A stretch of DNA of 8,138 bases from Deltaproteobacteria bacterium. Lineage in GTDB: Bacteria > Desulfobacterota > Desulfobacteria > Desulfobacterales > JAFDFH01. Position 1 is the first letter of the stretch, and each line of letters begins with the position of its first letter. The notes beneath the pieces were generated by a model. It made no database searches, had not been told where the DNA came from, and was given only the letters and a program-made list of their open reading frames with translations. This document shows positions 1 through 6,074 of the stretch, piece by piece. A program made the translations under genes and the position numbers. The DNA lies in contig JAFDFH010000258.1 of assembly GCA_019309945.1 (NCBI GenBank), forward strand, positions 1-8,138, in the 5' to 3' direction.

Positions 1-114
1 GGGTCACTGTAAGCCGCCCTAAACGGCTTCAAACAGTTGCCCGCTTTGAAAAAAATGACCGGATGACTCCGCTGGTAGGTTTAACCGTTTAACCATAAGT
101 TTTTGAGAAGTTAC
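1..114 (+). repeat. Dispersed repeat arm, copy 1 (cut by window edge)
   Basis: The reverse complement of this segment recurs at 7074-7179. Aligned by eye, 103 of 106 positions agree, and the copy here has one extra 8-base tandem duplication (gtttaacc, near 87-102). It begins gggtcactgtaag and contains a perfect 6-bp stem, AAGCCG (11-16) with CGGCTT (24-29), around a 7-base loop. A third, shorter and more diverged copy starts at 7248. The repeat begins at the first base of the window, so its true left limit is unknown; by analogy with 7074-7300 it may be one arm of a two-armed palindromic element whose other arm lies upstream. The family is not identified. Confidence 0.85.
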
Positions 115-180
115 CAATTCATATTCTGGAAGAAATAGACCATCCCGACCAGATCCTGATGCGATTATTAACAAATCGGT

Positions 181-219
181 AATGCTTCCAGGTATTCTTA
201 CCATTGGGGAGCATTTTTT
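181..219 (+). terminator. Rho-independent terminator
   Basis: AATGCTTCC (181-189) can pair with GGGAGCATT (207-215) over nine pairs including one G-T. A smaller nested stem, GGTA (191-194) with TACC (199-202), lies in the loop. The 3' arm runs straight into six T residues (214-219). The T run is on the plus strand only, so it would end transcription coming from upstream of the window. A short plus-strand reading frame stops at 180-182, exactly at the start of the hairpin, as expected for the 3' end of a gene now lost or truncated by the repeat at 1-114. It also separates upstream transcription from the rplM promoter. Confidence 0.55.
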
Positions 220-229
220 CAAGTCCTTA

Positions 230-370
230 GAGGTAGTTTCAAAACACTCCCTTTGGCCTAATTATTGCGTCAGGCTAAAATTTAAATCCTCAAATACTCA
301 ATGTATTCCTGTGGTTAAAATTTATGTCTTCTTTGACCTTGGACAAAATTGAACATTTTGAGACTACCTC
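230..370. mobile_element. MITE-like 141-bp element with inverted ends
   Basis: The ends are GAGGTAGTTTCAAAA (230-244) and TTTTGAGACTACCTC (356-370), inverted repeats matching at 14 of 15 positions. Outside them the four bases CTTA occur on both sides (226-229 and 371-374) in direct orientation, which fits a target-site duplication. The interior is AT-rich and has no convincing reading frame. It carries a short direct repeat, GGCTAAAATTTA (273-284) and GGTTAAAATTTA (313-324). This is the pattern of a non-autonomous miniature transposable element inserted between the terminator at 181-219 and the rplM promoter. A structured leader or conserved intergenic repeat is the alternative; no transposase is nearby to name a family. 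Confidence 0.5.
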
Positions 371-391
371 CTTAAAAAATAAAAATTCTGC

Positions 392-420
392 TTGACACTG
401 ACTAAAATATTAATTAATAG
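392..420 (+). promoter_or_regulatory. Probable promoter of rplM-rpsI
   Basis: A perfect -35 hexamer TTGACA (392-397) is followed after 17 bases by TAATAG (415-420), a weak -10 matching the consensus at three positions. The surroundings are very AT-rich (ATTAATTAAT). Transcription would start near 427 and leave a leader of about 25 nt before the TTG start of rplM. The promoter lies just outside the MITE-like element, so that element may have altered upstream regulatory sequence but not the core promoter. Confidence 0.5.
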
Positions 421-452
421 TTCAGATTCATATTTATCCTGGAGTGTAAACG

Positions 453-887
453 TTGAAAAAATATACATATAGTGCAAAAGCTTGTGACAATAAGAGGAAA
501 TGGTGGGTTGTCGACGCGAAAGGTGCGGTGCTCGGCAGGATGGCGAGTTCGATCGCTTCCAGCCTGAGAGGGAAACACAACCCGCTGTACACCCCCCATG
601 TCGATACCGGTGATTGGGTTATCGTTGTAAACGCGGAAAAGCTTGTTCTTACCGGCAGAAAGCTGGAGCAAAAAAAATATTACAGGCACAGCGGATACAT
701 CGGGGGTCTTAAAACGATTACGGCCAAGAAGCTTATGGAAAAGAGGCCTGAGGATTTGGTTCGGTTTGCGGTAAAGGGAATGCTGCCGAAAAACAGGCTT
801 GGAAGAAAGCTTTTTAAAAAGTTAAAAGTGTATTCAGGAGATCAGCATCCTCATGTTGCCCAGCAACCTGAGGCTTTGAAAATATAA
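453..887 (+). CDS. rplM: 50S ribosomal protein L13
   Basis: L13 is an early-assembling 23S rRNA-binding protein of the large ribosomal subunit, acting in the cytoplasm. The 144-residue product is close to the usual bacterial length of about 142. It shows the family landmarks in order: WWVVDAKGAVLGRMAS near the N-terminus, LRGKHNPLYTPHVDTGDWVIVVNAEK, the YYRHSGYIGG segment, and the C-terminal VKGMLPKNRLGRK...KLKVYSGDQHPHVAQQPE. The start codon is TTG (453): an in-frame TAA at 447-449 rules out an earlier start, a GGAG ribosome binding site lies at 441-444 with 8 bases of spacing, and the family alignment begins here. A TTG start is uncommon for such a highly expressed gene. The gene is followed after 44 bp by rpsI, the usual L13-S9 operon order. 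Nothing suggests loss of function. Confidence 0.97.
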   Translation: MKKYTYSAKACDNKRKWWVVDAKGAVLGRMASSIASSLRGKHNPLYTPHVDTGDWVIVVNAEKLVLTGRKLEQKKYYRHSGYIGGLKTITAKKLMEKRPEDLVRFAVKGMLPKNRLGRKLFKKLKVYSGDQHPHVAQQPEALKI

Positions 888-931
888 GATTCAAGGATGA
901 AGGTTGATACCTGAAGAGGAATGATAGTGAT

Positions 932-1327
932 ATGGAGCAAGAAGCATCTTACTACGCGACGGGAAAACGGAAAAGCGCAATTGCCAAAACCTGGTTAAAA
1001 CCCGGAACCGGTCAAATCATCGTCAACAATCGACCGGTGGACGATTATTTCAAGATTCAATCCCTGAAATCAATTATTGCTCAGCCCCTTGTGCTAACCA
1101 ATACCCTTGGATCTTATGACATAAAGGTTCGGGTTATTGGTGGAGGGCTTTCGGGGCAGGCCGGGGCGATCCGCCACGGCATCACCCGTGTACTTTTACA
1201 AGTCAATCCTGATTTGCGGCTGCAGCTAAAAAGAGCAGGTTTTGTCAAACGGGATTCAAGGGTAAAAGAACGCAAGAAATACGGCCAAAAGGGTGCCCGG
1301 GCTCGTTTCCAGTTTTCAAAACGTTAA
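932..1327 (+). CDS. rpsI: 30S ribosomal protein S9
   Basis: S9 is a small-subunit protein whose basic C-terminal tail reaches the P-site tRNA. The 131-residue product is full length for bacteria (about 130) and has the hallmarks YYATGKRKSAIAKTWLKPGTG, the GGGLSGQAGAIRHGITR loop, and a basic tail ending in RFQFSKR, the conserved terminal Ser-Lys-Arg. The ATG start is preceded by a purine-rich GAAGAGGA (913-920) about 11 bases upstream, rather distant but the only good candidate. It is the second gene of the rplM-rpsI operon. Its stop codon lies 14 bp from the stop codon of the convergent AOR gene, and I see no terminator hairpin between them, so the two transcripts may overlap. Confidence 0.97.
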   Translation: MEQEASYYATGKRKSAIAKTWLKPGTGQIIVNNRPVDDYFKIQSLKSIIAQPLVLTNTLGSYDIKVRVIGGGLSGQAGAIRHGITRVLLQVNPDLRLQLKRAGFVKRDSRVKERKKYGQKGARARFQFSKR

Positions 1328-1341
1328 AAATTCATACTCTT

Positions 1342-3018
1342 TTATTTAAAATCCATTACCTTTTCAATTTGGCTGGGGGGTATGTCGAATTTGCCCTCGT
1401 GGGGTGAGAGCGGTTCCTCCTTAAAAAAATCAGGCAGTCGGTCGGTGGCAGGGCCGAGGCCGGCACTCCGATTAAAGGCCACTTCTTTCCTGAGAACGGA
1501 TTTGCCCATATCGGCGACATCCTCCGGGCTCCAGCTCCAGTCGTAAAAGCTGCTCACCAGTTTGGCCATGACCTCCAAATTTGCTTCGGCCATTTGGCAT
1601 AGACCCATGGAGTCGTATGCACAAGTAGTGATTTGCTTTTGTCTCGATATATCAACCATTTCAGCTGTATTCTCTGCGTGGAAAATAATGACCCCGGTAT
1701 GATCGGCACCCTGAGGATTCGTGGCATAACCGATGCCGGTGCCAATTTCTTTTCTGGGGTCATGGGCCGGCACGCCCTGGCCTTTGACGACGGGGACCCG
1801 GCTAATGCCGAAAACCCGAGCCGTAATTTTTGCACCCTGACCAAGGACACGACCCAAAACCGTTCCTTGGCCGATCTCCCGAATCATGTCGGTGATCCGT
1901 TCGCCATCGCCGAAGTCATAGATGCCGGCATCGTGGGCAACGCCCAGTGCTACGCCAATTTCCATGGTGTCCAATCCCAGATCGTCGCACATTTTTTCCA
2001 TGCCCATAACCGTGTCCAGGTCATCGATCCCCAGATTTGCACCCAGCATGGCCGAAGATTCATATTCGAAGCCGGCCGTGAGAAATTTACCGTCCCTGTC
2101 GTGCATGATGTTGGAGCAACGGACCACGCATCCGGGCATGCACACATGTCCGAAACTTCCCCCGCGGCCGGCATTGAGTTCGGCAACCCCCTTGCCGCCA
2201 ATTTGAGCATTGCCTTCAAAGGAGCCTGTCGTAAAATTTCTAGTCGGGAGCGCTCCAATCTTGCTCAGGTAGGAAAGCCCTCCCACCGTACCGAATTGTC
2301 TAAAGAGTCCGGTGGACTTTAATGCCTGAATTTCACGGGTGAATTCCCGACAAACTTCCTGGAAGACGGCTTTATTGTTAGCTTTACGAACCTTGGTTCC
2401 GGCGTCATCGATGACGATCGCTTTAACTTTCCTGGACCCCATGACGGCACCCAGCCCGCCCCTGGCCGCATGCCGGGAAGGCCGGCCTTCCGGGTCGGTT
2501 GATGCAATACTGGCGGCGGCGAGTCCCATCTCCCCGGCGGGGCCGATGCATAGGATGCTGACTTTTTCGCCATATGTGTTTTGGAGATTTGCGGTTGTTT
2601 CATAGTTACCCAATCCGGAAAGCTCTGGAGCGGGAATGATGGCAGCGCCCGATGGATCCACTTTTATGATATAAAAACCGTCCGAGTCAGGTTTCCCTTC
2701 AATAATGATGGCTTTAATGTCGAGCCGGCCTAACTTTTGACCAGCGGTGCCTCCCACATTAGCTTCTTTTGTACCTTCGGTGAGGGGGCTCTTGGCACCG
2801 ATGGAGAGGCGGCCCGCGTTCGGTGCCCCGGTACCGGCCAGAAGTCCTGGAGCGAATATCAGCTTATTGGCTTTGCCCAGAGGGTGGCAAGTGGGCGGCA
2901 CTTCAGTAAAAATAATGTGTGAAGTCAATGCACGGCCTCCCAGCCCAATCAGGTCAGCAGGGGTGTCTTCCACCACGGCCGTTAGATCACGCATATCAAT
3001 TCGTATTAATTTATTCAT
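1342..3018 (-). CDS. Aldehyde:ferredoxin oxidoreductase (AOR) family protein
   Basis: AOR-family enzymes carry a tungsten or molybdenum bis-pterin cofactor and a [4Fe-4S] cluster, and oxidise aldehydes to acids with ferredoxin as electron carrier in anaerobes; some members act on other substrates. The 558-residue protein has the family order: the N-terminal GGRALTSHII and LIFAPGLLAGTGAPNAGR pterin-binding region, NVGGTAGQKL, the ARGGLGAVMGSRKVKAI signature near residues 186-202, then a cysteine cluster C293-x3-C297-x3-C301 and a fourth cysteine C474 in DSMGLC. In Pyrococcus AOR the first two cysteines are two residues apart; here they are three apart. HDPR and the YATNPQGADHTG stretch are also typical. 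No ferredoxin subunit or cofactor gene lies beside it, so it is a standalone gene with its own promoter. I place the start at ATG 3018; the GTG at 3024 overlaps the ribosome binding site. The exact substrate and metal cannot be read from the sequence. Confidence 0.93.
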   Translation of the reverse strand: MNKLIRIDMRDLTAVVEDTPADLIGLGGRALTSHIIFTEVPPTCHPLGKANKLIFAPGLLAGTGAPNAGRLSIGAKSPLTEGTKEANVGGTAGQKLGRLDIKAIIIEGKPDSDGFYIIKVDPSGAAIIPAPELSGLGNYETTANLQNTYGEKVSILCIGPAGEMGLAAASIASTDPEGRPSRHAARGGLGAVMGSRKVKAIVIDDAGTKVRKANNKAVFQEVCREFTREIQALKSTGLFRQFGTVGGLSYLSKIGALPTRNFTTGSFEGNAQIGGKGVAELNAGRGGSFGHVCMPGCVVRCSNIMHDRDGKFLTAGFEYESSAMLGANLGIDDLDTVMGMEKMCDDLGLDTMEIGVALGVAHDAGIYDFGDGERITDMIREIGQGTVLGRVLGQGAKITARVFGISRVPVVKGQGVPAHDPRKEIGTGIGYATNPQGADHTGVIIFHAENTAEMVDISRQKQITTCAYDSMGLCQMAEANLEVMAKLVSSFYDWSWSPEDVADMGKSVLRKEVAFNRSAGLGPATDRLPDFFKEEPLSPHEGKFDIPPSQIEKVMDFK

Positions 3019-3023
3019 GGGCA

Positions 3024-3029
3024 CCTCCT
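3024..3029 (-). promoter_or_regulatory. Ribosome binding site that sets the AOR start
   Basis: On the minus strand a perfect AGGAGG (plus-strand CCTCCT, 3024-3029) precedes ATG at 3018-3016 by five bases. The in-frame GTG two codons earlier (3024-3022) begins inside this motif, so it cannot be served by it. The ATG, giving MNKLIRIDMRDL, is therefore preferred, making the product two residues shorter than the longest open frame. Confidence 0.8.
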
Positions 3030-3083
3030 TTTAAATCGGAAATTGTGGTGAGGGCGTCAAACATCGAATTTAACAATTGTAAA

Positions 3084-3112
3084 AATATAGATAAAACCAG
3101 GTTGCGTGTCAA
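3084..3112 (-). promoter_or_regulatory. Sigma-70 promoter of the AOR gene
   Basis: Read on the minus strand, TTGACA (3112-3107, perfect -35) is followed after exactly 17 bases by TATATT (3089-3084), a 5-of-6 match to the -10 consensus. Transcription would start near 3077, giving a leader of about 60 nt before ATG 3018. A perfect 8-bp palindrome, ACAATTGT (3073-3080), lies at the presumed start point and could be a small operator, although palindromes this short arise by chance. The promoter drives the AOR gene away from the divergent transporter operon. Confidence 0.7.
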
Positions 3113-3230
3113 GGTCGTAATGCTTGAAAAGAAACCGATTGTGGTGTATTCACAAATCGTATCTGAATTGATTGCCTTTTCAAACAAGGCCTTTTTTAAA
3201 CGTTTTGATCATAGTACTGGAAGCTAAACC

Positions 3231-4274
3231 ATGGAACGGTTGGACTATTTTATCAGAAGGTTTCTGTTGATGATCCCGACCTTTTTGGGAATCACAATTT
3301 TATGTTTTGGGCTTATTCAGTTTGTTCCCGGTGGACCTGTCGAGCAGTTCATCATGCAGATGAAAGGAATTGGTGCTGCTGAATCCGGAAGGGGTGTTGG
3401 CGCTCAGGGGTCAATTTCGGAACAACAACGCAAAGCCCTGCAAGCACATTTCGGCTTTGATCAACCGTTCTACAAACGATACTGGAAGTGGCTTGTGACA
3501 GACAGGCTCGGCATGAAAATGGAATCTTACAAGTTTCCTAACAAGACGGCCTGGCAGATCATCAAAGAACGGTTTAAAGTATCACTTGTCTTCGGAATAA
3601 CCGGGTTTTTTCTGTCATATTGCGTGTGCATTCCTCTGGGTATACTTAAAGCGATCCGTCACGACAGGACTTTCGACCTTGTATCCAGCATTATTGTCTT
3701 TGTCGGGTATGCCATTCCACCTTTTGCATTCGGAATGGTTTTAAAAATGTTTTTTTGCGGCACCGTGGAAGGGCTTTGGGATTTTTTCCCGGTATCCGGA
3801 TTTCATTCAGACAATTTTATCCGCCTGACATTCCTGGAAAAGATACAGGATATTTTTAAACACATGTTTCTTCCGGTGACCTGTTATGTCATTGGAAACT
3901 TTGCAGTTTTAACCCTTTTAATGAAAAACTCCCTTCTCGAACAGATTGGCAAAGATTATATTAGGACCGTGCTGGCTAAAGGGGGTAGTTTTACCCGGGC
4001 CATCTGGGGACATGCGCTGCGCAATTCTTTAATCCCCATTGCAACCGGATTCGGTTCCATCATGACGGTCATGTTCGCCGGATCTGTAATTATCGAGCAG
4101 GTCTTTGAAATACCCGGCATGGGCCGTTTGAGCCTTGAAGCCATTGTCGGTCGGGATTATCCGGTTTATATGGGTATCCTGTCTTTGACCTCTTTACTGG
4201 GGCTGGTAGGAAATATCCTTTCAGACTTTACATATGTCCTTATCGATCCCCGGATTACTTTTCAGGAAAACTGA
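3231..4274 (+). CDS. yejB: YejB-like oligopeptide ABC transporter permease
   Basis: This is one of two inner-membrane permeases of a peptide-type ABC importer, closest by recall to E. coli YejB, whose YejABEF system imports oligopeptides and microcin C. The 347-residue product starts with a membrane segment (about 10-32) ending in QFVPGGPVEQF, a typical first-loop motif. An extracytoplasmic region (about 35-115) includes FGFDQPFYKRYWKW. Further membrane segments lie near 117-140, 150-175, 212-232, 267-291 and 312-335. The cytoplasmic EAA loop that docks on the ATPase is at about 243-270 (YIRTVLAKGG...HALRNSLIPI), and the end SDFTYVLIDPRITF matches YejB. ATG 3231 has GGAAG (3219-3223) seven bases upstream. 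It is the first transporter gene visible; the binding-protein gene often found ahead of it is absent, and the divergent AOR gene lies there instead. No strong promoter is evident in 3120-3230. Confidence 0.9.
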   Translation: MERLDYFIRRFLLMIPTFLGITILCFGLIQFVPGGPVEQFIMQMKGIGAAESGRGVGAQGSISEQQRKALQAHFGFDQPFYKRYWKWLVTDRLGMKMESYKFPNKTAWQIIKERFKVSLVFGITGFFLSYCVCIPLGILKAIRHDRTFDLVSSIIVFVGYAIPPFAFGMVLKMFFCGTVEGLWDFFPVSGFHSDNFIRLTFLEKIQDIFKHMFLPVTCYVIGNFAVLTLLMKNSLLEQIGKDYIRTVLAKGGSFTRAIWGHALRNSLIPIATGFGSIMTVMFAGSVIIEQVFEIPGMGRLSLEAIVGRDYPVYMGILSLTSLLGLVGNILSDFTYVLIDPRITFQEN

Positions 4275-4364
4275 TTACAGACCTCGAAAACAACTAATAA
4301 AAGATTGATGTAACCCATTAAAATTATACAACTATATGTAAAGATTGGACATTGGGTCGGTCTG

Positions 4365-4397
4365 GGTTCAAAGGTTCACGGTTCCAGGTTCAGGGTT
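4365..4397 (+). repeat. Degenerate heptanucleotide repeat (GGTTCnn)
   Basis: GGTTC occurs at 4365, 4373, 4380 and 4387, with a final GGTT at 4394, giving spacings of 8, 7, 7 and 7 bases. This is a short, imperfect heptamer array within the 234-bp gap between the two permease genes. It has no coding role that I can see. Such arrays often arise by slippage and tend to accompany other intergenic repeats, as here. Confidence 0.6.
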
Positions 4398-4428
4398 AAT
4401 CGCTTCGCGAATTTTTCAGATGCCACCC

Positions 4429-4460
4429 TTCGACAGGCTCAGGGCGGTGAGCTTGTCGAA
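4429..4460 (+). repeat. REP-like intergenic hairpin
   Basis: TTCGACAGGCTCA (4429-4441) and TGAGCTTGTCGAA (4448-4460) are inverted repeats matching at 12 of 13 positions (the exception pairs as G-T in RNA) around a 6-base loop, GGGCGG. The core resembles a palindrome that recurs between genes in many bacterial genomes. No T run follows, so it is not an intrinsic terminator. In the yejB-yejE mRNA it could act as a stabilising or pausing hairpin and uncouple the two permease genes. The rest of the gap (4275-4508) holds only the heptamer array and unremarkable AT-rich sequence. Confidence 0.65.
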
Positions 4461-4502
4461 CCGCTGATTTCTCCGATAACCCGTAAACGGCTCCTGCGTT
4501 TC

Positions 4503-4508
4503 AAGGAG
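4503..4508 (+). promoter_or_regulatory. Ribosome binding site touching the yejE start
   Basis: AAGGAG (4503-4508) is a good Shine-Dalgarno match, but it abuts the ATG at 4509 with no spacer, where about 5-9 bases are normal. The frame is open upstream through the hairpin but offers no ATG, GTG or TTG there, and the next in-frame GTG (4557) would cut into the first membrane segment. ATG 4509 is kept by default; initiation may be inefficient or depend on another feature. Confidence 0.4.
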
Positions 4509-6074
4509 ATGAAACGCGCCTATTTTTCTTTATGGATTATCATCATTCTTTATCTTGTGAGTCTGGGTGCGGAACTTATTTGTAACGACAAGCCGATATA
4601 TGTCCGGTTCAATGGAAAATCTCATTTTCCGGTGTTTAAGTTTTATTCTGAAGATGTATTTCTCGGAAACGGGAAAAAAACAAGACCGGATTACAAAAAG
4701 ATCCTTCGGAGCCTCAACTTTAGAAAAAAACCGGAAAATTTAATGATCTTTCCACCGGTGCCTTACGGGCCTTTTGAAAGCATAGATCCGACGTCGATTA
4801 CGGTTTCCGACAATGTCACCCTTGACTTCACTTCCTTGCTCATGATCGGAACCGTCAATATAAGAAAAGATTATTCGATTGCCAGGGCAGCCTCCTTTGG
4901 ATCGTTTGTCGGGAAAAAAGACAGCCAAGTCAAGGGTTTGGTCTTGACAGCGTACTTTCCTGTTGCCGGCGGCTTAAAGCACGCGGTTGACCTGAGATTT
5001 GAAAACAAAAAGGCACCCCGGATTTCTGCTGAAGTGAAGGGCTTTGATGGAATGGAAACAGAAATATCTCTTTCGACGTTTTCTCCCAGAAAAACGCCAC
5101 CCCAAACCGTGCGCCTTACCTTCCGGGAAGTTGAGCCGAAAAACAGAACCGCCGATCAAAAGGCGACTCAACTGGTTTTCAATAAAAAACTTGACCTTCT
5201 TCAGCAACATACTGGAAAAAATAATACGGATTTCTGGCATGACCTCACCGGTCACGACCGCGAAAGACTTCTATCCCTGGTACAAAAAAGATTTTCAGGT
5301 CCTGTTGATTCGTTTAGTATGACTGCCGAAGACGGGCGGTACACCGTAAGTGTAATAAAAGAAGATGTTCGCTTTCCATTTGCACCAATCAAAGGACACC
5401 TGATGGGGATTGATGGTGCTGGGAGGGATGTTTTGGCCAGAATTCTATATGGTTTAAGAACTTCGCTGACTTTCGGCCTGGTGCTTGTCGTATCTTCGAT
5501 GGCGATCGGTATCGTTGCAGGATCACTTCAGGGATATTTAGGCGGTATCGTCGACATAACCGGCCAGCGTCTCATTGAAATCTGGAGCGCCCTTCCTTTT
5601 CTGTATATTATGATCCTGATGGGATCGATTTATGGCCGCAGTTTCTTTTTACTTCTGTTTTGCTACGGGATTTTCAACTGGATCGGGATTTCCTATTATA
5701 TTCGAGGGGAATTTCTTCGCCTGCGTAAACAAGCATTTGTAGAAACAGCCAAGTCCATGGGAATAGCCTCACACAAGATCATATTTAAACATATTCTACC
5801 TAACGCCATGGTGCCTGCCATCACCTTTTTTCCTTTTTCTCTGGTAGGCGCTATCGGCGCACTCGCCGCACTGGATTATCTTGGGTTCGGACTTCCCCCT
5901 CCGACACCGAGCTGGGGCGAACTTCTCTTCCAGGCCCAGCAATACAGATGGGCCTGGTGGCTTATACTTTATCCTTCTCTGGCTTTGTTTATTGTTATGC
6001 TTCTCGGAGTTTTTATAGGTGAAGGTGTAAGGAACGCCTACGATCCTAAAAGATATACCCGGTTGGAATCATGA
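4509..6074 (+). CDS. yejE: YejE-like ABC permease with large extracytoplasmic insert
   Basis: Second permease of the peptide importer, partner of the YejB-like protein. It has 521 residues against about 341 in E. coli YejE. Residues 1-90 follow YejE: a membrane segment (about 7-25), ELICNDKPIYVRFNGKSHF, PVFKFYSEDVF and PPVPYGPFESID. From residue 298 YejE resumes with MGIDGAGRDVLARILYG, the remaining membrane segments (about 317-345, 360-397, 432-460, 483-506) and the EAA loop (about 411-436, ETAKSMG...HILPNAM), ending GEGVRNAYDPKRY. Between them about 195 residues (94-288) are extra; they are hydrophilic, look mainly beta-strand in pattern, have no membrane segment, and should lie outside the cytoplasmic membrane. 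I do not recognise this domain. The gap to yejB is 234 bp of repeats, and the stop overlaps the next ATG (ATGA). The start is uncertain because of the abutting ribosome binding site. Confidence 0.88.
   Translation: MKRAYFSLWIIIILYLVSLGAELICNDKPIYVRFNGKSHFPVFKFYSEDVFLGNGKKTRPDYKKILRSLNFRKKPENLMIFPPVPYGPFESIDPTSITVSDNVTLDFTSLLMIGTVNIRKDYSIARAASFGSFVGKKDSQVKGLVLTAYFPVAGGLKHAVDLRFENKKAPRISAEVKGFDGMETEISLSTFSPRKTPPQTVRLTFREVEPKNRTADQKATQLVFNKKLDLLQQHTGKNNTDFWHDLTGHDRERLLSLVQKRFSGPVDSFSMTAEDGRYTVSVIKEDVRFPFAPIKGHLMGIDGAGRDVLARILYGLRTSLTFGLVLVVSSMAIGIVAGSLQGYLGGIVDITGQRLIEIWSALPFLYIMILMGSIYGRSFFLLLFCYGIFNWIGISYYIRGEFLRLRKQAFVETAKSMGIASHKIIFKHILPNAMVPAITFFPFSLVGAIGALAALDYLGFGLPPPTPSWGELLFQAQQYRWAWWLILYPSLALFIVMLLGVFIGEGVRNAYDPKRYTRLES

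Noticed and set aside
19..222. 67-codon minus-strand open frame at the window start
   Set aside because: It runs across the dispersed repeat and the terminator, has no ribosome binding site, and its product resembles nothing I recognise.
1312..1322. GTTTT-C-AAAAC palindrome at the end of rpsI as a terminator
   Set aside because: It lies inside the coding sequence, has a one-base loop, is all A/T except the ends, and has no following T run.
1633..2322. 229-codon plus-strand open frame inside the AOR gene
   Set aside because: It is antisense to a gene with clear family motifs throughout, has no recognisable domain, and is explained by the codon bias of the real gene.
3022..3024. GTG as the start of the AOR gene
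   Set aside because: It overlaps the AGGAGG ribosome binding site; the ATG two codons later has ideal spacing.
4365..4460. CRISPR array or integron attachment site in the permease gap
   Set aside because: The repeat unit is only 7 bases with 2-3 variable positions and no spacers, and the hairpin lacks integron core-site sequences.
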